Positions 1-8,630 of a DNA stretch of 33,598 nucleotides are shown in pieces; within the stretch, counting starts at the first letter, position 1; every line of letters starts with the position of its first letter. The stretch comes from Cyclobacteriaceae bacterium SS2 (GTDB lineage Bacteria > Bacteroidota > Bacteroidia > Cytophagales > Cyclobacteriaceae): positions 8,741 through 42,338 of the forward strand of contig JAHCMM010000243.1 of NCBI GenBank assembly GCA_019192515.1. The letters run 5' to 3'. The position numbers and the translations under genes were made by a program. The notes under the pieces are model-generated. The model worked only from the letters and a program-made list of their open reading frames with translations, was not told the origin of the DNA and made no database searches.

Positions 1-454
1 ACGACACGATGCCGGTGAGAAACTTTACAAAACCGGCGAGTCGATAGACAGGATCCCAAAAGATGATCACTTCAATAAGGTGAGTAAATCCGCAGAGCAA
101 AATGAATGCACTAAAAAGGATCAGAAATCTTTTGTAGGGTACTTTCTTCCGTTTGCTGAGAAAAAAAATTAAGAGCAGCGGAATGGATAGATAGGCTGTG
201 AAAATCAATGAATCAGCAATGATGGTGATCCAACCGTCCGTCTCGCTCCAGTTTCCGCAATACCACCTTGCTGGCCAGTTTTCTGTTTCAAATAATGAAG
301 CAAAATATCCACCTATGCTATTAGGTCCGGTAACAGCAGCTTGATTTACTTCACATAGTGCTATCTGATGTTGAGTCGGGATAAATTCTTGATCCTCTGC
401 TATCGTGACATTTAGGACATGAATAAGCAGACTAAGCAGAATGATTTTTTTCAT
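1..454 (-). CDS. Ethylene-receptor-like membrane sensor, N-terminal part (cut by window edge)
   Basis: This open frame runs off the left edge; 151 residues are visible, starting at ATG 454-452. Residues 1-19 look like a signal peptide or first hydrophobic segment (MKKIILLSLLIHVLNVTIA). Residues 78-100, 108-131 and 138 onward form three hydrophobic segments that resemble the sensor domain of plant ETR1 and bacterial relatives. The copper/ethylene ligand motif is seen as ILLCGFTHLI (C121, H125), and the first helix keeps D81, Y88 and P92 (ADSLIFTAYLSIP). In this family the domain is normally followed by GAF or PAS and histidine-kinase domains, but none of that part is in the window. The protein is probably the membrane input half of a two-component sensor. 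Ethylene binding is inferred from the conserved Cys/His pair; many bacterial proteins with this domain have no proven ligand. The region 455-541 upstream holds no gene. Confidence 0.72.
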   Translation of the reverse strand, partial: MKKIILLSLLIHVLNVTIAEDQEFIPTQHQIALCEVNQAAVTGPNSIGGYFASLFETENWPARWYCGNWSETDGWITIIADSLIFTAYLSIPLLLIFFLSKRKKVPYKRFLILFSAFILLCGFTHLIEVIIFWDPVYRLAGFVKFLTGIVS

Positions 455-541
455 GACTTAGTTATCTTCAATTTATTACAATTTATGTAAAATTGAGCCG
501 TTTGAGAAGATTATAGATAATCCCGGCTGAAAATAGGTGTT

Positions 542-1375
542 TTACCTTATATTCAAATCAGTCTTTTCCGTGATTGTTTTTTTACCATAAAACAGGGTTG
601 CTTTCTCATTGAAAGCATTTTCATCATCGGTGGTTAGAAATTTTACAGAACCGGATTTTCTGAGCTTTTCCTCTATTTCAGGATGTCTGTTAAGATAGTC
701 AAAAAGGCTGTCTGCTACAATCTTTCCCTGGTCAATTATTTTGATGTTTGGGGGTAAAAATTGTTTAATCTTGGGAATAAGCAATGGGTAATGTGTGCAA
801 GCCAGGAGAAGCGTGTCAATTTTATCATCAGCCTTCAGAATGTGGTTCAGGTTTTTTTGCACAAAATAGTCGGCACCAGGCCCGTCCTGCTCTCCGTTTT
901 CTACCAGGGGCACCCACATCGGGCAGATCTCCTGACTGACCTTTAAATGGGGGAAAAACTTTTTGATTTCGATGAGATAGGACTCTGATTGAATGGTACC
1001 TCTGGTACCCAATATTCCAATATGTCCGGTGGAAGTTTGATTTCCGATGGTCTCTGTGGTAGGTCTGAGTACTCCAAGCACTCTTCGGTCCGGTGCTATT
1101 GTTGGCAGATCTTTTTGTTGTATGTTCCGCAATGCCTTGGCTGAAGCAGTATTACATGCTACAATGATGAGCGGACAACCCTGACTAAACAAGTATTTGA
1201 CAGACTGAAGTGTATATCGGTATATGGTCTCAAATGAGCGGGTACCATAAGGAGTTCGTGCATTATCGCCCAGGTAAAGAAATTCGTGGTTGGGTAGTTT
1301 CTCAACCAGAGATTTAAGCACTGTCAAGCCTCCATAGCCGGAATCAAATACACCAATTGGGCCCTTTTCAGCCAT
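542..1375 (-). CDS. murI: Glutamate racemase MurI
   Basis: This cytoplasmic, cofactor-independent racemase converts L-glutamate to D-glutamate for peptidoglycan precursor synthesis. Its 277 residues match the family length. Both catalytic cysteines are visible in their normal settings: C74 in VACNTAS and C193 in LLACTHYP. The substrate-binding motif FDSGYGG (D11, S12) and the NARTPYG segment around residues 38-44 are also present. The start ATG at 1375 lies 17 nt downstream of the stop of the exported thioredoxin-fold gene on the same strand, so the two may be co-transcribed. The sequence shows no truncation or missing motif, and the family call is secure. Confidence 0.96.
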   Translation of the reverse strand: MAEKGPIGVFDSGYGGLTVLKSLVEKLPNHEFLYLGDNARTPYGTRSFETIYRYTLQSVKYLFSQGCPLIIVACNTASAKALRNIQQKDLPTIAPDRRVLGVLRPTTETIGNQTSTGHIGILGTRGTIQSESYLIEIKKFFPHLKVSQEICPMWVPLVENGEQDGPGADYFVQKNLNHILKADDKIDTLLLACTHYPLLIPKIKQFLPPNIKIIDQGKIVADSLFDYLNRHPEIEEKLRKSGSVKFLTTDDENAFNEKATLFYGKKTITEKTDLNIR

Positions 1376-1392
1376 AGAAAAACAGTGATTTT

Positions 1393-1935
1393 TTAGAAAG
1401 GTAACTGGTCAATGATTTCCTGCATTTTCCTGTCAGAATATCTGCCGGTCGTAGTCCAGATTATCTTTCCATCTTCATCAAGCAGATAGAAATAGGGGAT
1501 ATCTTTTTCATCAAAGCCCAGCGGAGCTTCATAATCTTTGACCTTGCCTTTATAGAAGAGCACGTAAGGCTCCAGTCTGCGGTCAATGGTCTTCTTCACC
1601 TTCTCCATGGTGGCCTTGTATGCTGGTCGTTTTGCACCGGTAAACATCGGCACAAAATAGAGATTGACATCATAGTTGATCTGAAAGATGCTGTTTTTAT
1701 CCGGATCCTGGATAAACTGGTTGTAAGCCGGGCTAAACCATGTTTTCAGATCATTTTCAGCTTTTTTTGAGAAGGCGATTCCTATGATCGTATGCTTACC
1801 TTTAGTGTCTTCCGGAAGGTTGATGAATTCGTTTTTAAGATTTTCACCCTCTATCAAGGGGAACTGATTCCCTACCTGAGCAGCGGATATAAATGATACT
1901 AAAAGGAGTATAACAAATGCTGAGTTCTTAAACAT
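1393..1935 (-). CDS. Exported thioredoxin-fold protein without CxxC
   Basis: The 180-residue protein begins with a clear signal peptide (MFKNSAFVILLLVSFISAAQ). The mature part has the strand pattern of a thioredoxin-like fold: a hydrophobic strand TIIGIAFS near residue 50, a strand NLYFVPMF, a strand EPYVLFYKG, and a C-terminal PYFYLLDEDGKIIWTTTGRYS, which is typical of redoxin or ATP10-like proteins. The CxxC pair of active thioredoxins is absent; after the first strand come S55 and K56. A redox role is therefore unlikely, and a scaffold or chaperone-like role is possible, but the function is unknown. It sits directly upstream of murI on the same strand (17 nt gap). Confidence 0.72.
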   Translation of the reverse strand: MFKNSAFVILLLVSFISAAQVGNQFPLIEGENLKNEFINLPEDTKGKHTIIGIAFSKKAENDLKTWFSPAYNQFIQDPDKNSIFQINYDVNLYFVPMFTGAKRPAYKATMEKVKKTIDRRLEPYVLFYKGKVKDYEAPLGFDEKDIPYFYLLDEDGKIIWTTTGRYSDRKMQEIIDQLPF

Positions 1936-2031
1936 GGTCTTAAAATTTGATGAAAGTTACGAAGTCTCCCGGAAACAACGGATTTGATGTGCCAAATAGT
2001 ATACTTAAATTTAGATGATAAAAAACTGAAT

Positions 2032-2304
2032 ATGAGAAACTTCATCGTTATCCCACTATTAATTCTCACTTTGATGGGATGTGATTCAGAGAAGGTGGAG
2101 CTTGAAGCTAAGCTGGTTGAAATGGAAATGATTGTTGAGCAAGCTAAAAAAGACGCAGAACATTCGGCTGCCCGGGCGATAAGAGCGCAGGCAATGGCTG
2201 AAGCTAATGCTGCTGAAGCTCTTCGGGCAGTGACAGATGCAGAAAAGCAGGTATCTGCATTACAAAAACAACTTGAGGCTTGTCAAAAAAGATCTTCAAA
2301 GTAA
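2032..2304 (+). CDS. Small coiled-coil lipoprotein
   Basis: I chose the ATG at 2032 rather than the upstream in-frame TTG at 1984, because from 2032 the protein begins MRNFIVIPLLILTLMGC, a textbook lipoprotein signal with lipobox LMGC. The remaining 70 or so residues are almost entirely charged and alanine-rich heptads (AEHSAARAIRAQAMAEANAA) and should form one long coiled coil, much like Lpp-type or OmpH-type envelope spacers. It probably sits in the periplasm, anchored by its lipid. No enzymatic motif is visible. It is divergent from the thioredoxin-fold gene and upstream of the large PHP-like gene. The function is unknown. Confidence 0.7.
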   Translation: MRNFIVIPLLILTLMGCDSEKVELEAKLVEMEMIVEQAKKDAEHSAARAIRAQAMAEANAAEALRAVTDAEKQVSALQKQLEACQKRSSK

Positions 2305-2341
2305 TGCCTTATGACCAGGTATGGGGTTATGGTATTTGCTG

Positions 2342-2349
2342 TACATTTG
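2342..2349 (+). promoter_or_regulatory. Candidate -7 box TACATTTG
   Basis: TACATTTG matches the Bacteroidota -7 consensus TAnnTTTG exactly and lies 20 nt before the ATG at 2370. No convincing -33 TTTG element is seen at the usual distance, so this is a candidate only. Confidence 0.4.
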
Positions 2350-2369
2350 ATTGAAGCAACCTTATCCCT

Positions 2370-4439
2370 ATGAAGTATTCTATCATTTACTCCTTTCTTA
2401 TACTTTCATTAATAGCGAATGGTCAGCCTATAGTCCAGGTTAGTGAACAACTTAACAGCAAGGCGAGGGTAAGTATAATAGACAATCGATTCGAGGTGGA
2501 GTGGGATGCAGGAGACCAGACCATCGCGATCATTGAATTTGACCTGGCGCAAGAAGCCTCACTCATCAGATCGTTTCAGCTAAGAAAGGATGGGATAACC
2601 AAAACTGTTGCCCGGTCATTGGATCCGGCTTTTATCCTGACTGTGGGGAAGCGAAACCTGGAGCGAAATGGCTGGACAGTATTTTTTGATAAGGTCCATG
2701 AGCGGGACTATTTCAGTAGGCAAATGACACTTGACAAAAGCCATGTAGCTGTCAGCAGTAGTGGCAGCAGAACCTTCATCAGGATCTCTGATGTTAGTTT
2801 TGATGAGTTTAAAGGGCATCTGGAAATCACACTTTATAATGGAAGCCCATTATTAAATATTGCTGCTGTGGTATCTACCGATACAGATGGAAGAGCAATT
2901 ATTTATGATGCTGGACTCATTTCATCTGCTGAAAAGTGGAGTGCAATAAGCTGGATGGAAACGGATGGTCAGCTTAGGACGTCCGGACCGCTCCAGACAG
3001 GATCAAAGAACCTGGAAGTAAAGCATCGTGCCATCCTTGGGAGTCAACAAACGGGCAATATAGCTGTATTCCCACCCCCCCATCAATATTTCTATCCGCT
3101 GGATGAGGCCTTCAATCTCGAGTTTGTATGGCATGGCCAATATTACCGGGATTTTTACCCTGGTTATGGCATAGGGATACGGCACGAGCCAAAGGGGGAT
3201 TTACGATATGTTCCCTGGTTCAATTCACCACCTGGCACAAAGCAAAGGTTGAATTTCTTCGTACTGATCAGTGAGGAAGAAGCACCAAAAACCATTGAAA
3301 ATGTAAAGGATTATACACGTGGAGATGAATATAAGCCATTGCCTGGCTACAAAACATTTTCAAGTCATTTTCACAATGAGTTTATTATGAAAGTGGTATT
3401 GGCAGGCAAGCCCATACCCCCCAACCCTGAATTTGTTGATGTTTTTAAGTCGATGGGTGTAGATATCGTTCATTTGGGGGAGTTCCACTATACCGCTCAT
3501 CCCAAAGGACCTGACTCGCTTCGTCTGAAGGAGCTTAAGACTTTATTTGAAGAGTGCGAACGGCTTTCCGATGAGGAATTTCTTCTGTTGCCTGGCGAAG
3601 AACCCAATGTCCATCTTGGTGGGCATTGGATGCAGATTTTTCCCAAACCTGTTTACTGGGTGATGGATCGGAATGATGACATTCCATTTGTACAAAATGA
3701 TCCCACATATGGTAAAGTATATCACATTGGGTCTTCGGAGGAAATGTTAAAGCTCCTGGAGCTGGAAAATGGACTGGCGTGGACAGCACATCCCCGTATC
3801 AAAGGGTCCATCGGGTATCCAGACAAGTACAATACCGAGGAATTTTATCTTTCTGATCGGTTTTTAGGTGGTGCCTGGAAGCCTATGCCTGCTGATTTGT
3901 CTTATGATCGATTGGGGATCAGGGTGCTTGACCTGTTAGATGATATGAATAACTGGGGACAACCAAAACGGGTAATTGCTGAAGCAGACCTTTTTACTGT
4001 AACCCAGGAAAATGAAATGTGGGCCAACATGAATACCAATTACCTGATGCTTGACGAAATCCCGGGATTTTCAGATGGATGGAATGAAGTGTTGACTGCT
4101 CTGGAAAAAGGAAAGTTTTTTTCTACTACCGGGGAAGTACTCATTCCGGAGTTTTTGGTGAATGGGTCCCGTTTGGGAGAGGAGATAACACTTCGAAAGA
4201 ATGGACAAGCAGATATCCAATTTGAGGTAGACTGGACATTCCCATTGCAATATGCTGAGATTATTTCCGGAGATGGGAATAAAGTTTACAGAGATCGGAT
4301 AACCCTGGATGATACAACACCTTTTGGTCAGCAGGTCTTCAAAAAGAGCGTGAACCTGAAGGGAAGGAAATGGGTACGCCTGGAAGTTTGGGATTCAGCT
4401 GTTAACGGAGCTTTTACACAGGCTATTCCTATAAAGTAG
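2370..4439 (+). CDS. Large exported PHP/CehA-like putative metal-dependent hydrolase
   Basis: The 689-residue protein begins with a signal peptide (MKYSIIYSFLILSLIANGQ). The N-terminal half (about 20-325) is rich in beta strands and unlike a known catalytic domain. From about 330 the protein resembles the PHP (polymerase and histidinol phosphatase) fold in its CehA/McbA-like form. The visible candidate metal ligands come in the expected order: H333-x-H335 (SSHFHNEF), HLGEFHYTAH at 368-377, GEE at 409-411 and WTAHPR with H474. The last 100 residues look like a beta-sandwich (GSRLGEEITL). In known relatives the fold hydrolyses phosphate or carbamate esters with two or three metals. The substrate here is unknown; export suggests an environmental substrate. 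It converges with the next gene, the stops being 7 nt apart. Confidence 0.6.
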   Translation: MKYSIIYSFLILSLIANGQPIVQVSEQLNSKARVSIIDNRFEVEWDAGDQTIAIIEFDLAQEASLIRSFQLRKDGITKTVARSLDPAFILTVGKRNLERNGWTVFFDKVHERDYFSRQMTLDKSHVAVSSSGSRTFIRISDVSFDEFKGHLEITLYNGSPLLNIAAVVSTDTDGRAIIYDAGLISSAEKWSAISWMETDGQLRTSGPLQTGSKNLEVKHRAILGSQQTGNIAVFPPPHQYFYPLDEAFNLEFVWHGQYYRDFYPGYGIGIRHEPKGDLRYVPWFNSPPGTKQRLNFFVLISEEEAPKTIENVKDYTRGDEYKPLPGYKTFSSHFHNEFIMKVVLAGKPIPPNPEFVDVFKSMGVDIVHLGEFHYTAHPKGPDSLRLKELKTLFEECERLSDEEFLLLPGEEPNVHLGGHWMQIFPKPVYWVMDRNDDIPFVQNDPTYGKVYHIGSSEEMLKLLELENGLAWTAHPRIKGSIGYPDKYNTEEFYLSDRFLGGAWKPMPADLSYDRLGIRVLDLLDDMNNWGQPKRVIAEADLFTVTQENEMWANMNTNYLMLDEIPGFSDGWNEVLTALEKGKFFSTTGEVLIPEFLVNGSRLGEEITLRKNGQADIQFEVDWTFPLQYAEIISGDGNKVYRDRITLDDTTPFGQQVFKKSVNLKGRKWVRLEVWDSAVNGAFTQAIPIK

Positions 4440-4446
4440 CGCTCAT

Positions 4447-5373
4447 TTATCTGTAGTAAGGCCTGCCCTTCTCAAAGGAATTGTCCCGAATGAAAATCGT
4501 TTCATTGCCATTTTCTATAAGATGGAATTCATGTTTGTTGACAAAAAACAGGTGAAGATCTGAGCCTTTCAGTTCGAAATCATATTCCTCTCCGAATGTT
4601 AATGGAATATCTGTCACTGGTTTACTCCCCTGGAGACTTACCCATTGAATTGTTTTTTGGTCAGGATTGATTTTGAGATAGGCTTTTCTCACAAGCTGTT
4701 CATCTGCGTCATATTGTTCCAGCTCCAGGGCATCTTCATAAATCTTGTTTATGGTCAGGCTCATCTTATCGGGAGACAGAAACCTGTCGTCCTCAAGAAC
4801 CTTTATCAATTGGGAAGCATCACTTTCAAAGCCTCCCGTATGATAAACTTTGGTAGCTACCAGAATCGCCTTTTCAAATTTCTCGACAATGGATTCAGCA
4901 TAGTTGGAGGTGCTGTCTTCATACGCTTTGGGTATGGACAGATACAGAAAAGATGCAGTGGAAGGCACTGCCCCATTTTTTATCTGGCTGATATCCTTTG
5001 CTTGCTGATAGGTACCTATACGGATTGTTTTTCCTTTGACCAATCTGCCTGAATTGTTCTGTGCTTCTTCAATATTGATGGTATAAGGATTGAGGTCACC
5101 AAACTGAAAGACTCGCTGCATATGCGTTCTGTCCTGGATTGCGCCGAGCTTTTCCGTAGAGATATTGCGGATCGTAGCTTTCAATGTTTTCGGATCGAAA
5201 TCAAACCGATTGTTCCACCATTCTTCGTCATCGATGTTGTAATAGTGATAGGTCAGTTTTTGCTCCAGCCACTCTGCTGTCTGCTGAAGCACAACAAGGT
5301 CTTCATCTTTACTTTGACTTATTAGAGCGAGAGGTAAAAGACTCAGGGATAAAAAGAACAGGCCGGATCTCAT
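4447..5373 (-). CDS. Exported protein of unknown function
   Basis: I do not recognise this 308-residue protein. It has a signal peptide (MRSGLFFLSLSLLPLALISQ), then a mixed alpha/beta globular sequence with no metal or nucleophile motif. The segment HYYNIDDEEWWNNRFDFDPKTLKA near residue 45 and the closing strands (DLHLFFVNKHEFHLIENG) look like a lipocalin- or NTF2-like surface, but the resemblance is weak. It is convergent with the PHP-like gene and divergent from rarA, so it is probably transcribed alone. Confidence 0.55.
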   Translation of the reverse strand: MRSGLFFLSLSLLPLALISQSKDEDLVVLQQTAEWLEQKLTYHYYNIDDEEWWNNRFDFDPKTLKATIRNISTEKLGAIQDRTHMQRVFQFGDLNPYTINIEEAQNNSGRLVKGKTIRIGTYQQAKDISQIKNGAVPSTASFLYLSIPKAYEDSTSNYAESIVEKFEKAILVATKVYHTGGFESDASQLIKVLEDDRFLSPDKMSLTINKIYEDALELEQYDADEQLVRKAYLKINPDQKTIQWVSLQGSKPVTDIPLTFGEEYDFELKGSDLHLFFVNKHEFHLIENGNETIFIRDNSFEKGRPYYR

Positions 5374-5485
5374 TTTATCAAGGTTGTGACGGTTGGCTAA
5401 AATTATAGATAATATCTTTAAACCTGGATTATGTATTAGATTTTCTATTGGATGATCCAGGTAAAAACGTTAGTATAATATTCAG

Positions 5486-6754
5486 ATGTTTCAAGATCCA
5501 TCGCCATTGGCAGAACGTATGCGACCCCGCTCCCTGGATGAGCTGGTTGGTCAGGAGCATTTGGTGGGTGAGAAGGGGGTGTTGAGAAAAACAATCCTCT
5601 CCGGAAAAGTGCCTTCCATGATCCTTTGGGGACCGCCAGGAACAGGTAAGACCACCCTGGCAAATATCATCGCCAACCAGGTAAAAGTGCCTTTTCATAC
5701 CTTAAGTGCGATCAGCTCAGGCGTGAAAGATGTACGCGAGGTGATCAATCAGATCAGACCAGGAAGCAAAGCCATCCTGTTTATCGATGAGATCCATCGG
5801 TTCAATAAGTCGCAGCAGGACGCCTTGCTGGGTGCCGTAGAAAAGGGGACCATCACACTGATTGGGGCTACTACGGAGAATCCAAGTTTTGAAGTAAATG
5901 GCGCCTTGCTCTCGCGATGCCAGGTCTATATGCTTAAGCATTTGGAGACCAGCCATTTGACTACCATCTGCGAAATGGCAATTCAGAAAGATGAGGAACT
6001 GAAGAAGATTGACGTAAAGCTGAAGGAAACGGAAGCACTGTTCAATCTATCCGGTGGGGATGCACGTAAGTTGCTAAATCTTCTTGAGCTGATCATCAAA
6101 GCCGAAGATGGTAAAAAAGTGGTCATTACAAATGAAAAGGCCATTGAAGCCGCTCAGCGGAAGACGGTATTGTATGATAAAAAAGGCGAGATGCATTATG
6201 ATATCATTTCTGCCTTTATCAAATCGATTCGCGGAAGTGACCCCAATGCCGCTGTTTATTACCTGGCCAGGATGATCGAAGGTGGTGAGGACGTGAAATT
6301 TATTGCCAGGAGGTTGGTGATCCTGGCATCGGAAGATATTGGAAATGCGAATCCCACCGCCCTCGTCATGGCCACCTCGGCTTTTCAGGCTGTCAATGTA
6401 ATCGGTTACCCGGAATCGAGAATTATTCTTTCACAGTGTGTGACTTATCTGGCCTCTTCTCCGAAGAGTAACGCCAGCTACAGAGCCATCAATGAAGCTC
6501 AAAGCATAGTTTCTAAAACCGGTGATCTGCCTGTTCCGATGGCTATTCGCAATGCACCCACCAAACTGATGAAAGACCAGGGTTATGGTCAGGGCTATCA
6601 GTATGCGCATAATCACGAAGGAAATTTTGCCGATATGGAGTTTCTGCCAGAGGAGATCAAGGGCACTACTTTCTACGATCCGGGACAGAATCCGCGAGAA
6701 GATGAGCTGAGAAAGTTCCTGCGTCATCGATGGAAGGAAAAATATGGATATTGA
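5486..6754 (+). CDS. rarA: Replication-associated recombination ATPase RarA (MgsA family)
   Basis: This AAA+ ATPase acts at stalled replication forks, interacting with SSB and DNA ends. The 422 residues match the family length. The N-terminus [20 protein letters not shown] is diagnostic. Walker A is GPPGTGKT (49-56), Walker B is ILFIDE (97-102), sensor 1 is TLIGATTEN (124-132), the arginine finger lies in LLSRCQ (R144) and sensor 2 in [13 protein letters not shown]. The C-terminal half carries the family tetramerisation region ([22 protein letters not shown] and [21 protein letters not shown]). No feature is missing. It has no operon partner: the gap to the transporter is 81 nt. Confidence 0.95.
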   Translation: MFQDPSPLAERMRPRSLDELVGQEHLVGEKGVLRKTILSGKVPSMILWGPPGTGKTTLANIIANQVKVPFHTLSAISSGVKDVREVINQIRPGSKAILFIDEIHRFNKSQQDALLGAVEKGTITLIGATTENPSFEVNGALLSRCQVYMLKHLETSHLTTICEMAIQKDEELKKIDVKLKETEALFNLSGGDARKLLNLLELIIKAEDGKKVVITNEKAIEAAQRKTVLYDKKGEMHYDIISAFIKSIRGSDPNAAVYYLARMIEGGEDVKFIARRLVILASEDIGNANPTALVMATSAFQAVNVIGYPESRIILSQCVTYLASSPKSNASYRAINEAQSIVSKTGDLPVPMAIRNAPTKLMKDQGYGQGYQYAHNHEGNFADMEFLPEEIKGTTFYDPGQNPREDELRKFLRHRWKEKYGY

Positions 6755-6835
6755 AGCTGTGGGGTATTTTTGTTTGTGACAAACTAATACTAAATATATA
6801 TTTTTACCAAAATCGTAAAATTTTAACATGAGTGC

Positions 6836-8548
6836 ATGAGGCAATTCAATGATCTCTTAAACGTCATCGACGGGTATCTGGGCAGCGGAGCCTGGTTTGT
6901 TTATCTCCTTTTAGGTACCGGATTATTTTTCACCATATATCTTGGGTTTCCACAACTACGGTATTTCGGCTTTGCTATCAAAGTACTAAAAGGAAAGTTC
7001 GACAGGAAAGGAGATCAGGGAGATGCTTCACATTTTCAGGCTCTGGCCACCGCTCTGTCTGGGACAGTGGGGACAGGTAATATTGGTGGCGTAGCATTGG
7101 CTGTCCACCTTGGTGGGCCGGCTGCCTTGTTTTGGATGCTGGTCACAGCATTTCTGGGGATGACCACCAAGTTTGTGGAGGTGACGCTATCCCACAAATA
7201 CCGGGAAACCACTGAGGATGGCCTGATTGCCGGTGGACCCATGTACTACATGAAAAACAGGCTGAACATCAAGCTGAGCAACGGAAAAATCCTGAAAACC
7301 GGAGTCTGGCTTGGGGGAGTCTTTGCTGTGGCTACAATCTTTTCGTCTTTTGGTACGGGTAATTTGCCGCAGATCAACAACATCGCTAATTCTGTATTTA
7401 CGACTTTCGGTATCAAGCAGATCATCACCGGTGGAGTACTTACTGTTTTCCTGGCACTGGTCATCATCGGAGGGATCAAGCGAATTGTAAAAGTCACCGA
7501 GAAACTCGTGCCTTTGATGGCCGTGATCTATTTCATCGGTGCGCTTTCGGTGATACTGTTCAACTATGAAAATATTCTCCCCTCATTCATTTCTATCTTT
7601 TCGGATATCTTCACGGGAACTTCCGCAGTAGGAGGATTTCTGGGTGCCAATTTCGCTTTTGCTTTCAACAGGGGGGTAAACAGGGGATTGTTCTCCAATG
7701 AAGCTGGTCAGGGATCAGCTCCGATTGCACACGCTGCCGCCAGGGCTCATGAGCCGGTTTCCGAGGGTTTGGTAGCGATCCTCGAACCTTTCATAGACAC
7801 CATCATCATTTGTACCATCACGGGGCTTGTATTGCTGTCGTCCGGAGCCTGGTCCAACAAGTACGAAAACGAGTTTCAGTTTACGGATGTATTTGTGATG
7901 GAAAAGCTCTATGATGAAAGCAAGCTGGAAGACAGACAAAAGATCAAAAGCCATGTGCTGGGAACAAGCACAGAGAGATTTTATGACGGTACCCTGACCA
8001 TAGAGAACGGGATAGTAACCAATCCTTTGACCATAATAGCGGCGCATTCCTTTGCGGAAGATGTAAAAGTCTTCGAGGGAGAAAAGCTTTACTCGGGAAG
8101 TCTAAATGTTGTCAATGGGCAGATAGCCACCGAAAATGAAAATATCAGAATGATTGGTAAGTCACTACTGCACAGTGCTCCACTCACCACGATCGCCTTC
8201 AACATGGGATTCTTTGGGGACTTCGGGCAGTATATTGTGAGTATTGGATTGTTGCTGTTTGCTTTTTCCACTTCCATTTCCTGGTCATACTATGGAGGGC
8301 GGGCGACTTCCTATCTGTTTGGCTCCAAATACGAAATCTATTACAAGTTTGTGTACATCGTTGGATTCTTCCTTGCTTCATTTGCTGATACTACGATCAT
8401 CTGGACAGTGGCCAATATCACCATTGCCTTGATGACGATTCCAAACCTTGTCGGGCTTTTGTTGTTGCATAAAGAAATGAAATCCACAGTGAATCAATAT
8501 TGGAAAGACTTCAGTGAGGAATGGCCGGAAGAAAAAATTCCACGATAA
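6836..8548 (+). CDS. Sodium:alanine/glycine symporter (AGCS family) with an inserted hydrophilic domain
   Basis: This inner-membrane carrier of the AGCS family imports small neutral amino acids with sodium. Diagnostic motifs are [17 protein letters not shown] (73-89), GGPMYYM (133-139), [20 protein letters not shown] (277-296) and [19 protein letters not shown] (472-490). Most relatives have about 450-480 residues, while this one has 570. The excess is a hydrophilic stretch at about 341-446, between the helix ending LLSSGAW and the helix beginning LTTIAF, where relatives have a short loop. An earlier ATG at 6828 is followed by a stop three codons on (6837-6839), so ATG 6836 is used. Confidence 0.93.
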   Translation: MRQFNDLLNVIDGYLGSGAWFVYLLLGTGLFFTIYLGFPQLRYFGFAIKVLKGKFDRKGDQGDASHFQALATALSGTVGTGNIGGVALAVHLGGPAALFWMLVTAFLGMTTKFVEVTLSHKYRETTEDGLIAGGPMYYMKNRLNIKLSNGKILKTGVWLGGVFAVATIFSSFGTGNLPQINNIANSVFTTFGIKQIITGGVLTVFLALVIIGGIKRIVKVTEKLVPLMAVIYFIGALSVILFNYENILPSFISIFSDIFTGTSAVGGFLGANFAFAFNRGVNRGLFSNEAGQGSAPIAHAAARAHEPVSEGLVAILEPFIDTIIICTITGLVLLSSGAWSNKYENEFQFTDVFVMEKLYDESKLEDRQKIKSHVLGTSTERFYDGTLTIENGIVTNPLTIIAAHSFAEDVKVFEGEKLYSGSLNVVNGQIATENENIRMIGKSLLHSAPLTTIAFNMGFFGDFGQYIVSIGLLLFAFSTSISWSYYGGRATSYLFGSKYEIYYKFVYIVGFFLASFADTTIIWTVANITIALMTIPNLVGLLLLHKEMKSTVNQYWKDFSEEWPEEKIPR

Positions 8549-8630
8549 TTATTTTGCCAACCAAATAGTCATTCTTCCACTGATCACGATACTTGATGGC
8601 ATTTCGGTGAGGGACTGTTTTATTTGATTT

